Under the pieces are notes generated by a model. That model had not been told where the DNA came from. It saw only the letters and a list, made by a program, of their open reading frames with translations, and made no database searches. A program made the translations under genes and the position numbers. From assembly GCF_030035605.1 (NCBI RefSeq), contig NZ_CP106736.1:1364001-1428000 (forward strand): a stretch of DNA of 64,000 nucleotides, read 5' to 3'. Shown piece after piece: positions 41,456 to 48,738 of this stretch (its first letter is position 1; every line of letters begins with the position of its first letter). Source of the DNA: Silvimonas soli (lineage in GTDB: Bacteria > Pseudomonadota > Gammaproteobacteria > Burkholderiales > Chitinibacteraceae).

Positions 41456-43285
41456 ATGAAAGATAGCAAAATCCCCCAACGCAATGTGATGGCCACCGAG
41501 GCACTTTCTGCGGAAGAAATACAAGACCCCAATGACCATCTGCATAATGAAAATTATGATTCGGCTTTTCATGCACCTGTCATCGATTCTAAAAGCCTTA
41601 TTTTTTCATCCAATAGAAAAAGTGTATCCCTGAATGGTGAGTGGTCTTTTGTACTAGACGCATACGACGAAGGATTACGCTGCAAATGGTTTGAATATGA
41701 AATTACGCACCCAAAAACATGGCTGACACCTTTGGACTATGAAGCGGACATCGGCCAGAAAGTACAAATCCCGTCATGCTTCAATACGTATAACGAACGC
41801 TATTGGTATTACGAAGGTGCAAGCTGGTTCACCCGATTTTTTGAACATGCAAAAAAAGACGGCGAGAAAGTATTCCTGCATCTGCGCGCCGTCGCCTATC
41901 AAGCCCGCATTTTCCTTAATGGTGAATTTCTGGGTGTGCATAAAGGTGCATCGACAGGTTTTCACATTGAATTGAAGAATATCAAAAATGGCACGAACCG
42001 CCTTCAGATTGAAGTCGATAATCGCCGCCTGCCTGATCGGGTCCCAATGCAACACACTGACTGGTTTAGCTATGGCGGTATATACCGCGAAGTGGAGCTG
42101 CTGTGCGTTCCTAATGTCTTTATTAAAAAATTCACCGCCAGCCTGGTTCCCAACGGGAAGTTTAATGAGTTGCAATTTCACGTCGAAGTGGAGGGCGTGG
42201 CAGAAGGTACAGCAAAGGTAGAAATCCCCTCACTGAATGTGAATGCCAGCATTGAAATCAAGAACGGCATCGGCAGCGTGTGTGTTGAATCTACACCGCA
42301 GTTGTGGTCGCCAGAGTCGCCTTGTCTTTACGAGGTGTTTGCAAGTTTTGGCCAGGACCAGATCAGTGAGAAAGTGGGTTTCAGGGAAATCAAAGTCATC
42401 GGGGAAAACATTGTCCTGAACGGAAAGCCGGTCTGGCTACGCGGCATCTCCTCTCACGAAGAGTTCCCGCAGCATGGAAAAATGAGCACGGAAGCAGATG
42501 TGCGGCTCATGTTTGAAGATGCCAAGGCGCTTGGTTGTAACTTCATGCGTCTGGCCCATTATCCGCATCATGATCGCGCGGCAAAAATTGCAGATGAAGT
42601 AGGCATGCTGCTTTGGGAAGAAATCCCGGTCTATTGGGCTATCCAGTTTACGAACGAAAAAACATATGAAGACGCTGAAAATCAGTTGCTTGAACTGATC
42701 CAGCGGGATGTGAACAGGGCGAGCGTGATTATCTGGGGTGTCGGCAATGAAAACAAAGACACCGATGAACGCTACAAATTCATGTCCAGTCTTGCAAACA
42801 AAGCCAGGCAGACTGATTCAACCCGGCTGGTTAGCGCTGCGTGTCTGGTCAATCACGTTAAAAATGCGATTGAAGATAGATTGATGGCCGATCTCGATGT
42901 CGTGGGCCTGAATGAATATTTTGGCTGGTACAACCACGATTTCGATGAGCTGACGGCGTTGCTGGAAAACTCCGCTCCCGGCAAGCCGGTAATCATCACG
43001 GAAACAGGCGCCGATGCGGTACCGGGTTTCTTCGGGGATAAAGGCGAGCTGTTTACAGAGAATCATCAGGCCGACGTCTACACCGAGCAAATCAAGCGGA
43101 TTAAAAAAGCCAAATACATTCGTGGGATGACTCCCTGGATTCTGTATGACTTTCCGACGGAGCGCAGACAGAACCGTTATCAAAATGGCTGGAATCAAAA
43201 AGGTCTGATCGCCAGAGACCATAAAACACGCAAGCAAGCGTTCCAGGTGCTGGCAGACTTTTATAACGAACAAAAAGAGCTCTGA
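41456..43285 (+). CDS. uidA: GH2 beta-glucuronidase
   Basis: A 609-residue GH2 enzyme with sugar-binding (about 50-220), immunoglobulin-like (about 221-312) and TIM-barrel (about 313-605) domains. The acid/base is Glu432 in GVGNENKD and the nucleophile Glu516 in ITETGAD. Asn580-Gln581-Lys582 fits the NxK motif by which beta-glucuronidases bind the uronic carboxylate. There is no signal peptide, so it acts in the cytoplasm on imported glucuronides. AGGAAAAT precedes the ATG. Codons are visibly A+T-richer than in flanking genes, as is the transporter gene after it, which suggests transfer. A beta-galactosidase role is unlikely given NxK. Confidence 0.9.
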   Translation: MKDSKIPQRNVMATEALSAEEIQDPNDHLHNENYDSAFHAPVIDSKSLIFSSNRKSVSLNGEWSFVLDAYDEGLRCKWFEYEITHPKTWLTPLDYEADIGQKVQIPSCFNTYNERYWYYEGASWFTRFFEHAKKDGEKVFLHLRAVAYQARIFLNGEFLGVHKGASTGFHIELKNIKNGTNRLQIEVDNRRLPDRVPMQHTDWFSYGGIYREVELLCVPNVFIKKFTASLVPNGKFNELQFHVEVEGVAEGTAKVEIPSLNVNASIEIKNGIGSVCVESTPQLWSPESPCLYEVFASFGQDQISEKVGFREIKVIGENIVLNGKPVWLRGISSHEEFPQHGKMSTEADVRLMFEDAKALGCNFMRLAHYPHHDRAAKIADEVGMLLWEEIPVYWAIQFTNEKTYEDAENQLLELIQRDVNRASVIIWGVGNENKDTDERYKFMSSLANKARQTDSTRLVSAACLVNHVKNAIEDRLMADLDVVGLNEYFGWYNHDFDELTALLENSAPGKPVIITETGADAVPGFFGDKGELFTENHQADVYTEQIKRIKKAKYIRGMTPWILYDFPTERRQNRYQNGWNQKGLIARDHKTRKQAFQVLADFYNEQKEL

Positions 43286-43287
43286 AT

Positions 43288-44628
43288 ATGCAACCGCTCA
43301 CGCTAAAAAACAAACTGGCGTACGGCGCCGGCGATTTCGGCAATGCACTCACATTTAATTTAATGACCAGTTATCTGGTGATGTATTACACCGACGTTGC
43401 AAAAATATCTGCCGTTATCATTGGAGTGCTGTTCTTTGTCGCCAGTATGTGGGACGCCATTTTTGATCCCTACCTTGGTGCATATATAGATAACAGCAAA
43501 GGCACGGAGGCGGGCAAGTACCGTCCGTTCATTCTCCGCTATACCATTCCCCTAGCACTGGTTTCCATTATTGTCTTTATGGTGCCGAGCGCGCTTTCAC
43601 CGGTACAGAAAATAGGTTGGGCGTTTGTCACATTTATCGGATGGCGTACCATTTATTCGCTGGTGAATATTCCTTATGGCTCACTGTCTACAGTAATGAC
43701 AAAAGACCCGGCCGCCCGTGCTGAACTCGCCGTGTCACGAGGTTTGGGAAGTAACCTTGCGGGTGCTCTAGATGGCATAGCGATTCCGTTTTTATTGGCG
43801 ACTTTTGCCAAGAAAATCAGTATCGCGTTCTTGGTGGCATCAATCCTGGTAGGCGTCATTGTGGTGATTTGTCATTTCATCACCTACCGGTATACCAAGG
43901 AAAATTATCGGAATGATCCGACAGAACGCTATAAAGTCAAGTTCTCTGATTTCGTACTGCTGTTTACAAAAAATCCGTCATTTGCCGCGATTGCCCTGGC
44001 CAGTTTTTTCGAAATAATTTCATACGCAATCGGAAACAACTTAAGACTTTATTATTTCCGGGACAGCCTGCATGCCATACAAATTCTGAGCATTGTATCT
44101 ACCGTGGCTTTGCCCTTGCTATTTATCCAGGCGCCCATTATTTCTTATCTTGTAAAAAGATCTTCGCCAGAAGCCCTGTTTAAATATACGACCGTGATTT
44201 CATTCTTGCCTTTTGTCTTGATCCTGCTGGTGCCTGAAAGCGTGTGGGTCGTGGGCGGGCTATTTGGTTTGGCGACCATCTTCCGCAATTTCCCCGGGCT
44301 TATGTTATGGGGCCTTGTTTCTGACACTGCGGACTATCAGGAAATGAAAACAGGCAAACCATCGGCCGGGCTGACTTACGGCGTATTCATGTTCGTCCGC
44401 AAAATCGGCCAAGGCGTTGGCGGGCTGGTCAGCGGAGTTGGCTTGGCGGTGGTTGGTTACGATGCCAATCTGGCCCATCAAACAATCAGCACACTGACCG
44501 GGATTAAATTCCTGACATTTGGTTGCTTTATTGCCAGTGGCGTTATTACTTTCATCTGCATGCAATTTGTATGGAAAATCAATAATGCGACCCGCGAACA
44601 ATTCAAATTGCTTGGCCGGGCTGACTGA
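43288..44628 (+). CDS. uidB: GPH-family glucuronide:cation symporter
   Basis: A 446-residue transporter of the glycoside-pentoside-hexuronide family with 12 helices. KLAYGAGDFGNALTFNLM and DAIFDPYLGAYIDNSKGTEAGKYRPFI are typical of UidB/MelB relatives. It starts 2 bases after the beta-glucuronidase stop and shares its A+T-rich composition, so the two form one unit for uptake and cleavage of beta-glucuronides. Confidence 0.9.
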   Translation: MQPLTLKNKLAYGAGDFGNALTFNLMTSYLVMYYTDVAKISAVIIGVLFFVASMWDAIFDPYLGAYIDNSKGTEAGKYRPFILRYTIPLALVSIIVFMVPSALSPVQKIGWAFVTFIGWRTIYSLVNIPYGSLSTVMTKDPAARAELAVSRGLGSNLAGALDGIAIPFLLATFAKKISIAFLVASILVGVIVVICHFITYRYTKENYRNDPTERYKVKFSDFVLLFTKNPSFAAIALASFFEIISYAIGNNLRLYYFRDSLHAIQILSIVSTVALPLLFIQAPIISYLVKRSSPEALFKYTTVISFLPFVLILLVPESVWVVGGLFGLATIFRNFPGLMLWGLVSDTADYQEMKTGKPSAGLTYGVFMFVRKIGQGVGGLVSGVGLAVVGYDANLAHQTISTLTGIKFLTFGCFIASGVITFICMQFVWKINNATREQFKLLGRAD

Positions 44629-44939
44629 AAGTCAATTCAATTGATTCATGAAGCACGTACATGGCTTGATTGACTTTTTGACACCAAATCGGTGCTCACG
44701 GTGCCGATTTGTGTTGGGTAAATCAATGAAAAAGCCCAAGGCAGTGACTTGTGGCTTCAAGAACGGCGCAGTTACACCTTTCCACTTTTCACGGTGTATT
44801 GATGTAGCAGCTCGTGTTACTGACGCGGCATTGAGGGAGTCGCCGCTGTTGGTGTTCGTATAGAGAAGTCGTGGGAGCGACCACTCTATACGAAGTCCCA
44901 TACGCACAGGTTTTAAACCCCGCAAAGAGAGACCAAAAA
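44629..44939 (+). promoter_or_regulatory. Structured leader between uidB and the porin gene
   Basis: Three hairpins and no gene. Hairpin 1 (44685-44711) has arms CAAATCGG and CCGATTTG. Hairpin 2 (44826-44847) pairs GCGGC and GCCGC. Hairpin 3 (44855-44894) pairs TTCGTATAGAG with CTCTATACGAA, with an inner GTCG / CGAC stem around TGGGAG; the inner part recalls REP palindromes. Hairpin 3 ends 45 bases before the porin ATG and would lie in its mRNA leader. Confidence 0.6.
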
Positions 44940-46301
44940 ATGGCATTAAAGTTCCGCATTACCCATTTCGCTGCCGCAACCATGCTGGCTTCCGGTGCCA
45001 TGGCGATCGCAGCCGATCCGACACCAACTCCGCTGCAAGCAGCGGTGGGCAGCGTCACTTCCAACGGTTACTTCCGCGCAGGCTTTGGTGAAGCTGGCAA
45101 AGGTGGCACCGCAGAATGTTTCGGGGTTGGCTACGCCAAGTTCCGTCTCGGTAACGAATGCGATGCCTACGGCGAAATTGGCCTGGACATCCCGGTGTTC
45201 AATCAATCCAATGGTGCGGTGTGGACCGCCCACACCATGCTCGAAGCTGACGCGCCGTACTCAGACTGGGGTGACAACAAGGTTAACTTCTCGCAAAACT
45301 ATATTGGTGTTTCCAAATGGGGCGACGGCGTACTGAAAAATGCGACACTATGGGCTGGTCGCCGCTACTATGATCGTCCGGACCTGCATATGCTTGATTA
45401 CAAGTACCTGCAAGGCGATGGAGATGGTGCGGGTATCGAGAATATCGCACTGGGCAATGACGGCGCGATGTTCAGCTACGCCATCTTGCGTCCGATAGAT
45501 ACCAAGAATACCAATCGGACCTGGCTGGAAAACCTGTTCAAGGTTAGCAACGTCAAGGCGGGGTCTGGTGCATTTACCTTCAATGCCGGGCTGACAGGCT
45601 CGTGGCACTCGGACAACACGACCAGTTATTCGACTGGTACCGATCCGCTAACCGGTCTACCTGTCACCACAGCGACCACTACGCCCACTCAGAATACCAG
45701 CAATGGCTGGTATCTATCCGGCCTGTTTGATCACCCAGTTGGTGACATGGGGTCTAACCGTATCGGCCTGCAGTACGGCCAAGGCGCGAACGCAAATGGA
45801 CACTTCAGCAGGATCAACCAAAGTGCAGTATCCGGCGATTCCACCCTGCAAATCTTTGACAACATCACTCTGGAACCGAAGAACAGCCAATGGACCATGC
45901 TGGGTCACGCAATCTACCGCGACGACAGTTACTCCGACGCAACTGGCGGCAAACGCACATGGTGGGCAATCGGTGCTCGTCCTCAATACCACTTCAATGA
46001 CATCTTCGGTTTCGCAACTGAACTTGGCTATGAATCGTACAAGCAGGACAACCTAAATATTGGTAACGAGAACATCACCAAGCTGACACTTGCTCTAACC
46101 GCAGCTGCTGGCAAGGGTGCTTATTCCCGTCCAGAACTGCGCTTGTTTTACACCTATGCCAAGTGGAATGATGCAGCGATGCGCGATGGTCAAAATCCAA
46201 TGAACGCGAAAAACACTGGCACCAGTCAAACGACCCAAAGCGTTTACGCGCTGTCTACATCGGGTAGCTCATTTGGTGTTCAAGCTGAAGCGTGGTGGTA
46301 A
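44940..46301 (+). CDS. LamB-type carbohydrate porin
   Basis: A 453-residue outer-membrane protein of the maltoporin (LamB) superfamily. The signal peptide runs about 1-25 (AMAIAADP follows), then NGYFRAGFGEAGKGG with the early Cys pair (ECFGVGYAKFRLGNECDAYGE) typical of LamB, WAGRRYYDRPDLHMLDYKY in the constriction region, and a C-terminal strand ending AWW. It probably lets glucuronides or other oligosaccharides cross the outer membrane. AAAGAGAGA precedes the ATG at 44940. Composition is normal for the window, unlike the two genes before it. Confidence 0.9.
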   Translation: MALKFRITHFAAATMLASGAMAIAADPTPTPLQAAVGSVTSNGYFRAGFGEAGKGGTAECFGVGYAKFRLGNECDAYGEIGLDIPVFNQSNGAVWTAHTMLEADAPYSDWGDNKVNFSQNYIGVSKWGDGVLKNATLWAGRRYYDRPDLHMLDYKYLQGDGDGAGIENIALGNDGAMFSYAILRPIDTKNTNRTWLENLFKVSNVKAGSGAFTFNAGLTGSWHSDNTTSYSTGTDPLTGLPVTTATTTPTQNTSNGWYLSGLFDHPVGDMGSNRIGLQYGQGANANGHFSRINQSAVSGDSTLQIFDNITLEPKNSQWTMLGHAIYRDDSYSDATGGKRTWWAIGARPQYHFNDIFGFATELGYESYKQDNLNIGNENITKLTLALTAAAGKGAYSRPELRLFYTYAKWNDAAMRDGQNPMNAKNTGTSQTTQSVYALSTSGSSFGVQAEAWW

Positions 46302-46314
46302 GAACCAACCTCCA

Positions 46315-46408
46315 TTGATGTGGTGGCGGGCCACATCAAGGTATAAGGTGATATCTCAACTTTGATCTCCCTCCGCCTAGCCGAACGGCTAGACGGAGGG
46401 AGATCAAA
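46315..46408 (+). repeat. Two adjacent long hairpins after the porin gene
   Basis: The first (46315-46339) pairs TTGATGTGG with CCACATCAA. The second (46361-46408) pairs 22 bases with one mismatch: TTTGATCTCCCTCCG then CTAGCC on the left, loop GAAC, and GGCTAG then CGGAGGGAGATCAAA on the right. Neither has a T-run. They may terminate or stabilise the porin mRNA, or mark a small mobile palindrome. Confidence 0.75.
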
Positions 46409-46590
46409 TCCACCTCAAATACAGCGACCCACTGCTGGACCTGGCATTGACCGCCCCTGCGGCCAAACCGGCAAGCACTGTCACGTTGCAACTACCGGCT
46501 GGAGAATCACGGCCACTGCGCTGCTCGGGCTGGACTGTCACTGAAGACCGGCAAGAACAGACCCAGCGCCGGATTGTGCTGAGTGTCTGA
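46393..46590 (+). pseudogene. Truncated 3' end of an unidentified gene
   Basis: A frame running from inside the long hairpin (after a TAG at 46390) to TGA at 46588-46590 reads as real protein: it includes IHLKYSDPLLDLALTAPAA, STVTLQLPAGESRPL and a final RRIVLSV. No start codon or ribosome binding site is present and the frame is closed upstream. A strong terminator follows at 13 bases, as expected for a former complete gene. The family is not recognised; the beta-rich end would suit an enzyme accessory domain. It probably lost its 5' part when the accessory block arrived. Confidence 0.5.
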
Positions 46591-46602
46591 TTGGCCTGAC
46601 AC

Positions 46603-46647
46603 CTGCCCTGTCGCAGTGATTCGGTCGCTGCGACAGGGCAGTTTTGA
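46603..46647 (+). terminator. Terminator behind the truncated gene
   Basis: Arms CTGCCCTGTCGCAG and CTGCGACAGGGCAG form a perfect 14-bp stem around an 11-base loop, followed by TTTTGATTT. Confidence 0.9.
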
Positions 46648-46911
46648 TTTGGTCGGGCCGTTGCACCACAAAAATCCGCACTGAGCATTTTGTTGCCTCC
46701 CATCCTCCCCGCTGCCCCGGTATACTAGTCCGTTGAAATGAACAGCAACGGCTGGCCCGCACGGTTGCCAGCATGACTACTCTGGTCTTTGCGCTCACCC
46801 GCCGGATCAAACCCTGCTCAATACCGTCGTCAGCCACGCTTCGTCAGCCACATCTGTTCGTACGCTCTGAGCGACAAGAATTTGTCATCCAACATCGAGG
46901 AAACCCAATAA

Positions 46912-47430
46912 ATGGCATCGCTCAACAAAGTGTTGCTGATCGGCAACCTGGGCCGTGATCCTGAAACCCGCTACCTGCCTTCGGGCGGTGCCGTGTGCAA
47001 TTTCAGCATCGCCACCACCGATCGCTACAAAGACAAGCAAGGTCAGCAGCAAGAAAAGACGGAATGGCACAACATCACCATGTACAACCGCCTGGCTGAG
47101 ATCGCCGGTCAGTACCTGAAAAAAGGTAGCGCGGTTTACATTGAAGGCCGTCTGCAGACCCGTAAATGGCAAGACAAACAAACCGGCGCGGATCGCTACA
47201 CCACTGAAATCATCGCTGACCAGATGCAGATGCTGGCTGGCCGCGGTGGTGCGGGTGGCGGTGCGGAACAAGGCGGCGGCGGTTACGACGAGTTCAACCA
47301 GGAATACAGCGCGCAACAATCCGCGCCAGCCCCGGCTCCGGCACCACGTCCGCAGCAAGCTGCAGCACCGGCGGCAAAGCCTGCTCCAGCCCGTAGCTTT
47401 GATGACTTTGAGGACGACATTCCTTTCTAA
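46912..47430 (+). CDS. ssb: Single-stranded DNA-binding protein
   Basis: SSB of 172 residues: OB fold (about 1-112, NKVLLIGNLGRDPETRYLPSG), a Gly/Gln/Ala/Pro-rich linker, and the acidic tip DDFEDDIPF that recruits partner proteins. GAGGAA precedes the ATG. A TATACT at about 46722 may be the -10 of its promoter. In many relatives ssb is close to uvrA and an MFS gene, as discussed under findings. Confidence 0.98.
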   Translation: MASLNKVLLIGNLGRDPETRYLPSGGAVCNFSIATTDRYKDKQGQQQEKTEWHNITMYNRLAEIAGQYLKKGSAVYIEGRLQTRKWQDKQTGADRYTTEIIADQMQMLAGRGGAGGGAEQGGGGYDEFNQEYSAQQSAPAPAPAPRPQQAAAPAAKPAPARSFDDFEDDIPF

Positions 47431-47457
47431 TGGGCATCTTTAGAGGAATGTAACTAA

Positions 47458-47495
47458 AAGGCCTGCAACCCCAGTGGTGGCAGGCTTTTTTTATG
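47458..47495. terminator. Terminator between ssb and the HxlR gene
   Basis: Arms GCCTGC and GCAGGC with an interrupted inner stem, followed by a seven-base T-run. The A-rich left side also lets it work for the convergent hxlR-type gene. Confidence 0.85.
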
Positions 47496-47530
47496 TCTTC
47501 TCTTTTCTGAACGCCCAGCATCCGGTCCAG

Positions 47531-47920
47531 TCACGGCTTCGTTGCTGATCCCGCTTTGCGCATGACCTCAGTGCCGGGGATATGCTCTGTGCCCCACTTC
47601 ACCAGCGCCAGCAGCACGCTACCCAAGGCCCTTCCCTTCTCGCTCAGCGAGTAAGCGTACCGCACGGGACGCTCTTGATAAGCGGTACTCACAACGATGC
47701 CTGCCTCTTCCAGACGGTTGAGTCGATCAGCCAGCAGATTGGTCGATATCTTCTCCGGCGAGTCCAGCAGTTCGCTAAAGGTTTGCTTGCCATAAAGCAG
47801 ATCGCGCACCACCAGCAGTGACCATTTGTCACCTATCAGGTCGAGCGTATTGGCCACAGCGCAGGGGGAGCGGCGGAAAGTCCGGGGTCCGTCGGTATTG
47901 GTCTTGTCTGGTAGGGGCAT
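47531..47920 (-). CDS. HxlR-family transcriptional regulator
   Basis: A 129-residue winged-helix protein. CAVANTLDLIGDKWSLLVVRDLL is the HxlR signature with the single N-terminal Cys often used for redox or electrophile sensing; the wing includes YQERPVRYAYSLSEKG. It is divergent from a membrane-protein gene, with two copies of a palindrome between them, so it probably represses both. Confidence 0.92.
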   Translation of the reverse strand: MPLPDKTNTDGPRTFRRSPCAVANTLDLIGDKWSLLVVRDLLYGKQTFSELLDSPEKISTNLLADRLNRLEEAGIVVSTAYQERPVRYAYSLSEKGRALGSVLLALVKWGTEHIPGTEVMRKAGSATKP

Positions 47921-47930
47921 GGCTCGCCTC

Positions 47931-47955
47931 AGTCACTTGCATAGTGAAAGTCAGT
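47931..47955. promoter_or_regulatory. Probable HxlR operator, copy 1 (imperfect)
   Basis: Left arm AGTCACTTGCA, spacer TAG, right arm TGAAAGTCAGT. The right arm matches the ideal complement at 8 of 11 positions. Same arm length and spacer as copy 2; it lies 10 bases before the regulator start codon. Confidence 0.6.
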
Positions 47956-47968
47956 ATGCTACAAATCC

Positions 47969-47993
47969 AGTTACTTGCAAAATGCAAGTAACT
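47969..47993. promoter_or_regulatory. Probable HxlR operator, copy 2 (perfect)
   Basis: Arms AGTTACTTGCA and TGCAAGTAACT are perfectly complementary around a 3-base spacer AAA. The centre is 38 bases from that of copy 1, and it ends 17 bases before the ATG at 48011. Confidence 0.75.
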
Positions 47994-48010
47994 TAATGGA
48001 GCTATCCATC

Positions 48011-48661
48011 ATGTCGCAGATCGCCCTGTCCTCGCCCGAACAATCCTCACCGCCAGCTATAAAGCTTGGCGCAGCGGTTGTCCTTGCTGTCTGGTTTATT
48101 GCCATCGTCATGCTCGGTGCCGCAGGGCGCTTTGTCGGGCCGCCGGGTAGCCCGCCGGTGCAAATTGCGGCCGGATTTATGGGTCCCGTGGCGATATTTC
48201 TGCTGTTGTACTGGCGCTCGCTGGCGTTTCGCGAATGGATACTCACCGCTGATCTACGCACGATCATGGCCATGCAGGCCTGGCGCTTCGCCGGGTTTGG
48301 TTTCCTGGCGCTGTATGCGCACCACATCTTGCCGGGGCATTTCGCGCTGCCAGCCGGACTAGGCGACATTGCAATCGGGGTCACCGCGCCATTGATGCTG
48401 ATCGCGCTACTCAAACGGCCTGACTTCGCGAGCAGCCGAACCTTCGTGTTCTGGAATCTGCTGGGAATACTCGATCTATTCGTGGCGGTGGGTTCGGGTG
48501 GTCTTGATGCGTTTCTGGCAACAGGCGCGGCCGGGGAAATTTCCACTACGCCGATGGCGCAACTGCCGTTGTTGCTGATTCCGGTCTATTTCGTGCCGAT
48601 CTTTCTCATGCTGCATATCGCAGCTTTATTGCAGGCGCGAAACTGGCGCAAAACGCACTGA
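48011..48661 (+). CDS. Multi-pass membrane protein of unknown function
   Basis: A 216-residue protein with six or so hydrophobic segments (about 20-40, 50-70, 90-105, 112-135, 140-160, 182-205) and no domain I can name. Conserved-looking features are GPPGSPPVQ in the first loop and YAHHILPGHFALPAGLGDI, whose His cluster may be functional. GGAG lies nine bases before the ATG at 48011. It is controlled, by inference, by the divergent HxlR-type regulator, so it may respond to a reactive compound. Confidence 0.78.
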   Translation: MSQIALSSPEQSSPPAIKLGAAVVLAVWFIAIVMLGAAGRFVGPPGSPPVQIAAGFMGPVAIFLLLYWRSLAFREWILTADLRTIMAMQAWRFAGFGFLALYAHHILPGHFALPAGLGDIAIGVTAPLMLIALLKRPDFASSRTFVFWNLLGILDLFVAVGSGGLDAFLATGAAGEISTTPMAQLPLLLIPVYFVPIFLMLHIAALLQARNWRKTH

Positions 48662-48692
48662 GCAGTGTCGTGGGCCTCTGCGAATAACGCAT

Positions 48693-48732
48693 CACCACTG
48701 GCCGATAACAGTTTGGTCACCGGCCAGTGGTG
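48693..48732. terminator. Terminator-like hairpin between the membrane-protein gene and galK
   Basis: Arms CACCACTGGCCG and CGGCCAGTGGTG form a perfect 12-bp stem around a 16-base loop, in the 77 bases between two convergent genes. No T-run is present. Confidence 0.6.
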
Positions 48733-48738
48733 GGCAGA

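Noticed and set aside
44632..44946. A 104-codon minus-strand frame in the porin leader, which looked like a possible transposase remnant
   Set aside because: It runs through three hairpins and has no ribosome binding site or family motif that I can defend.
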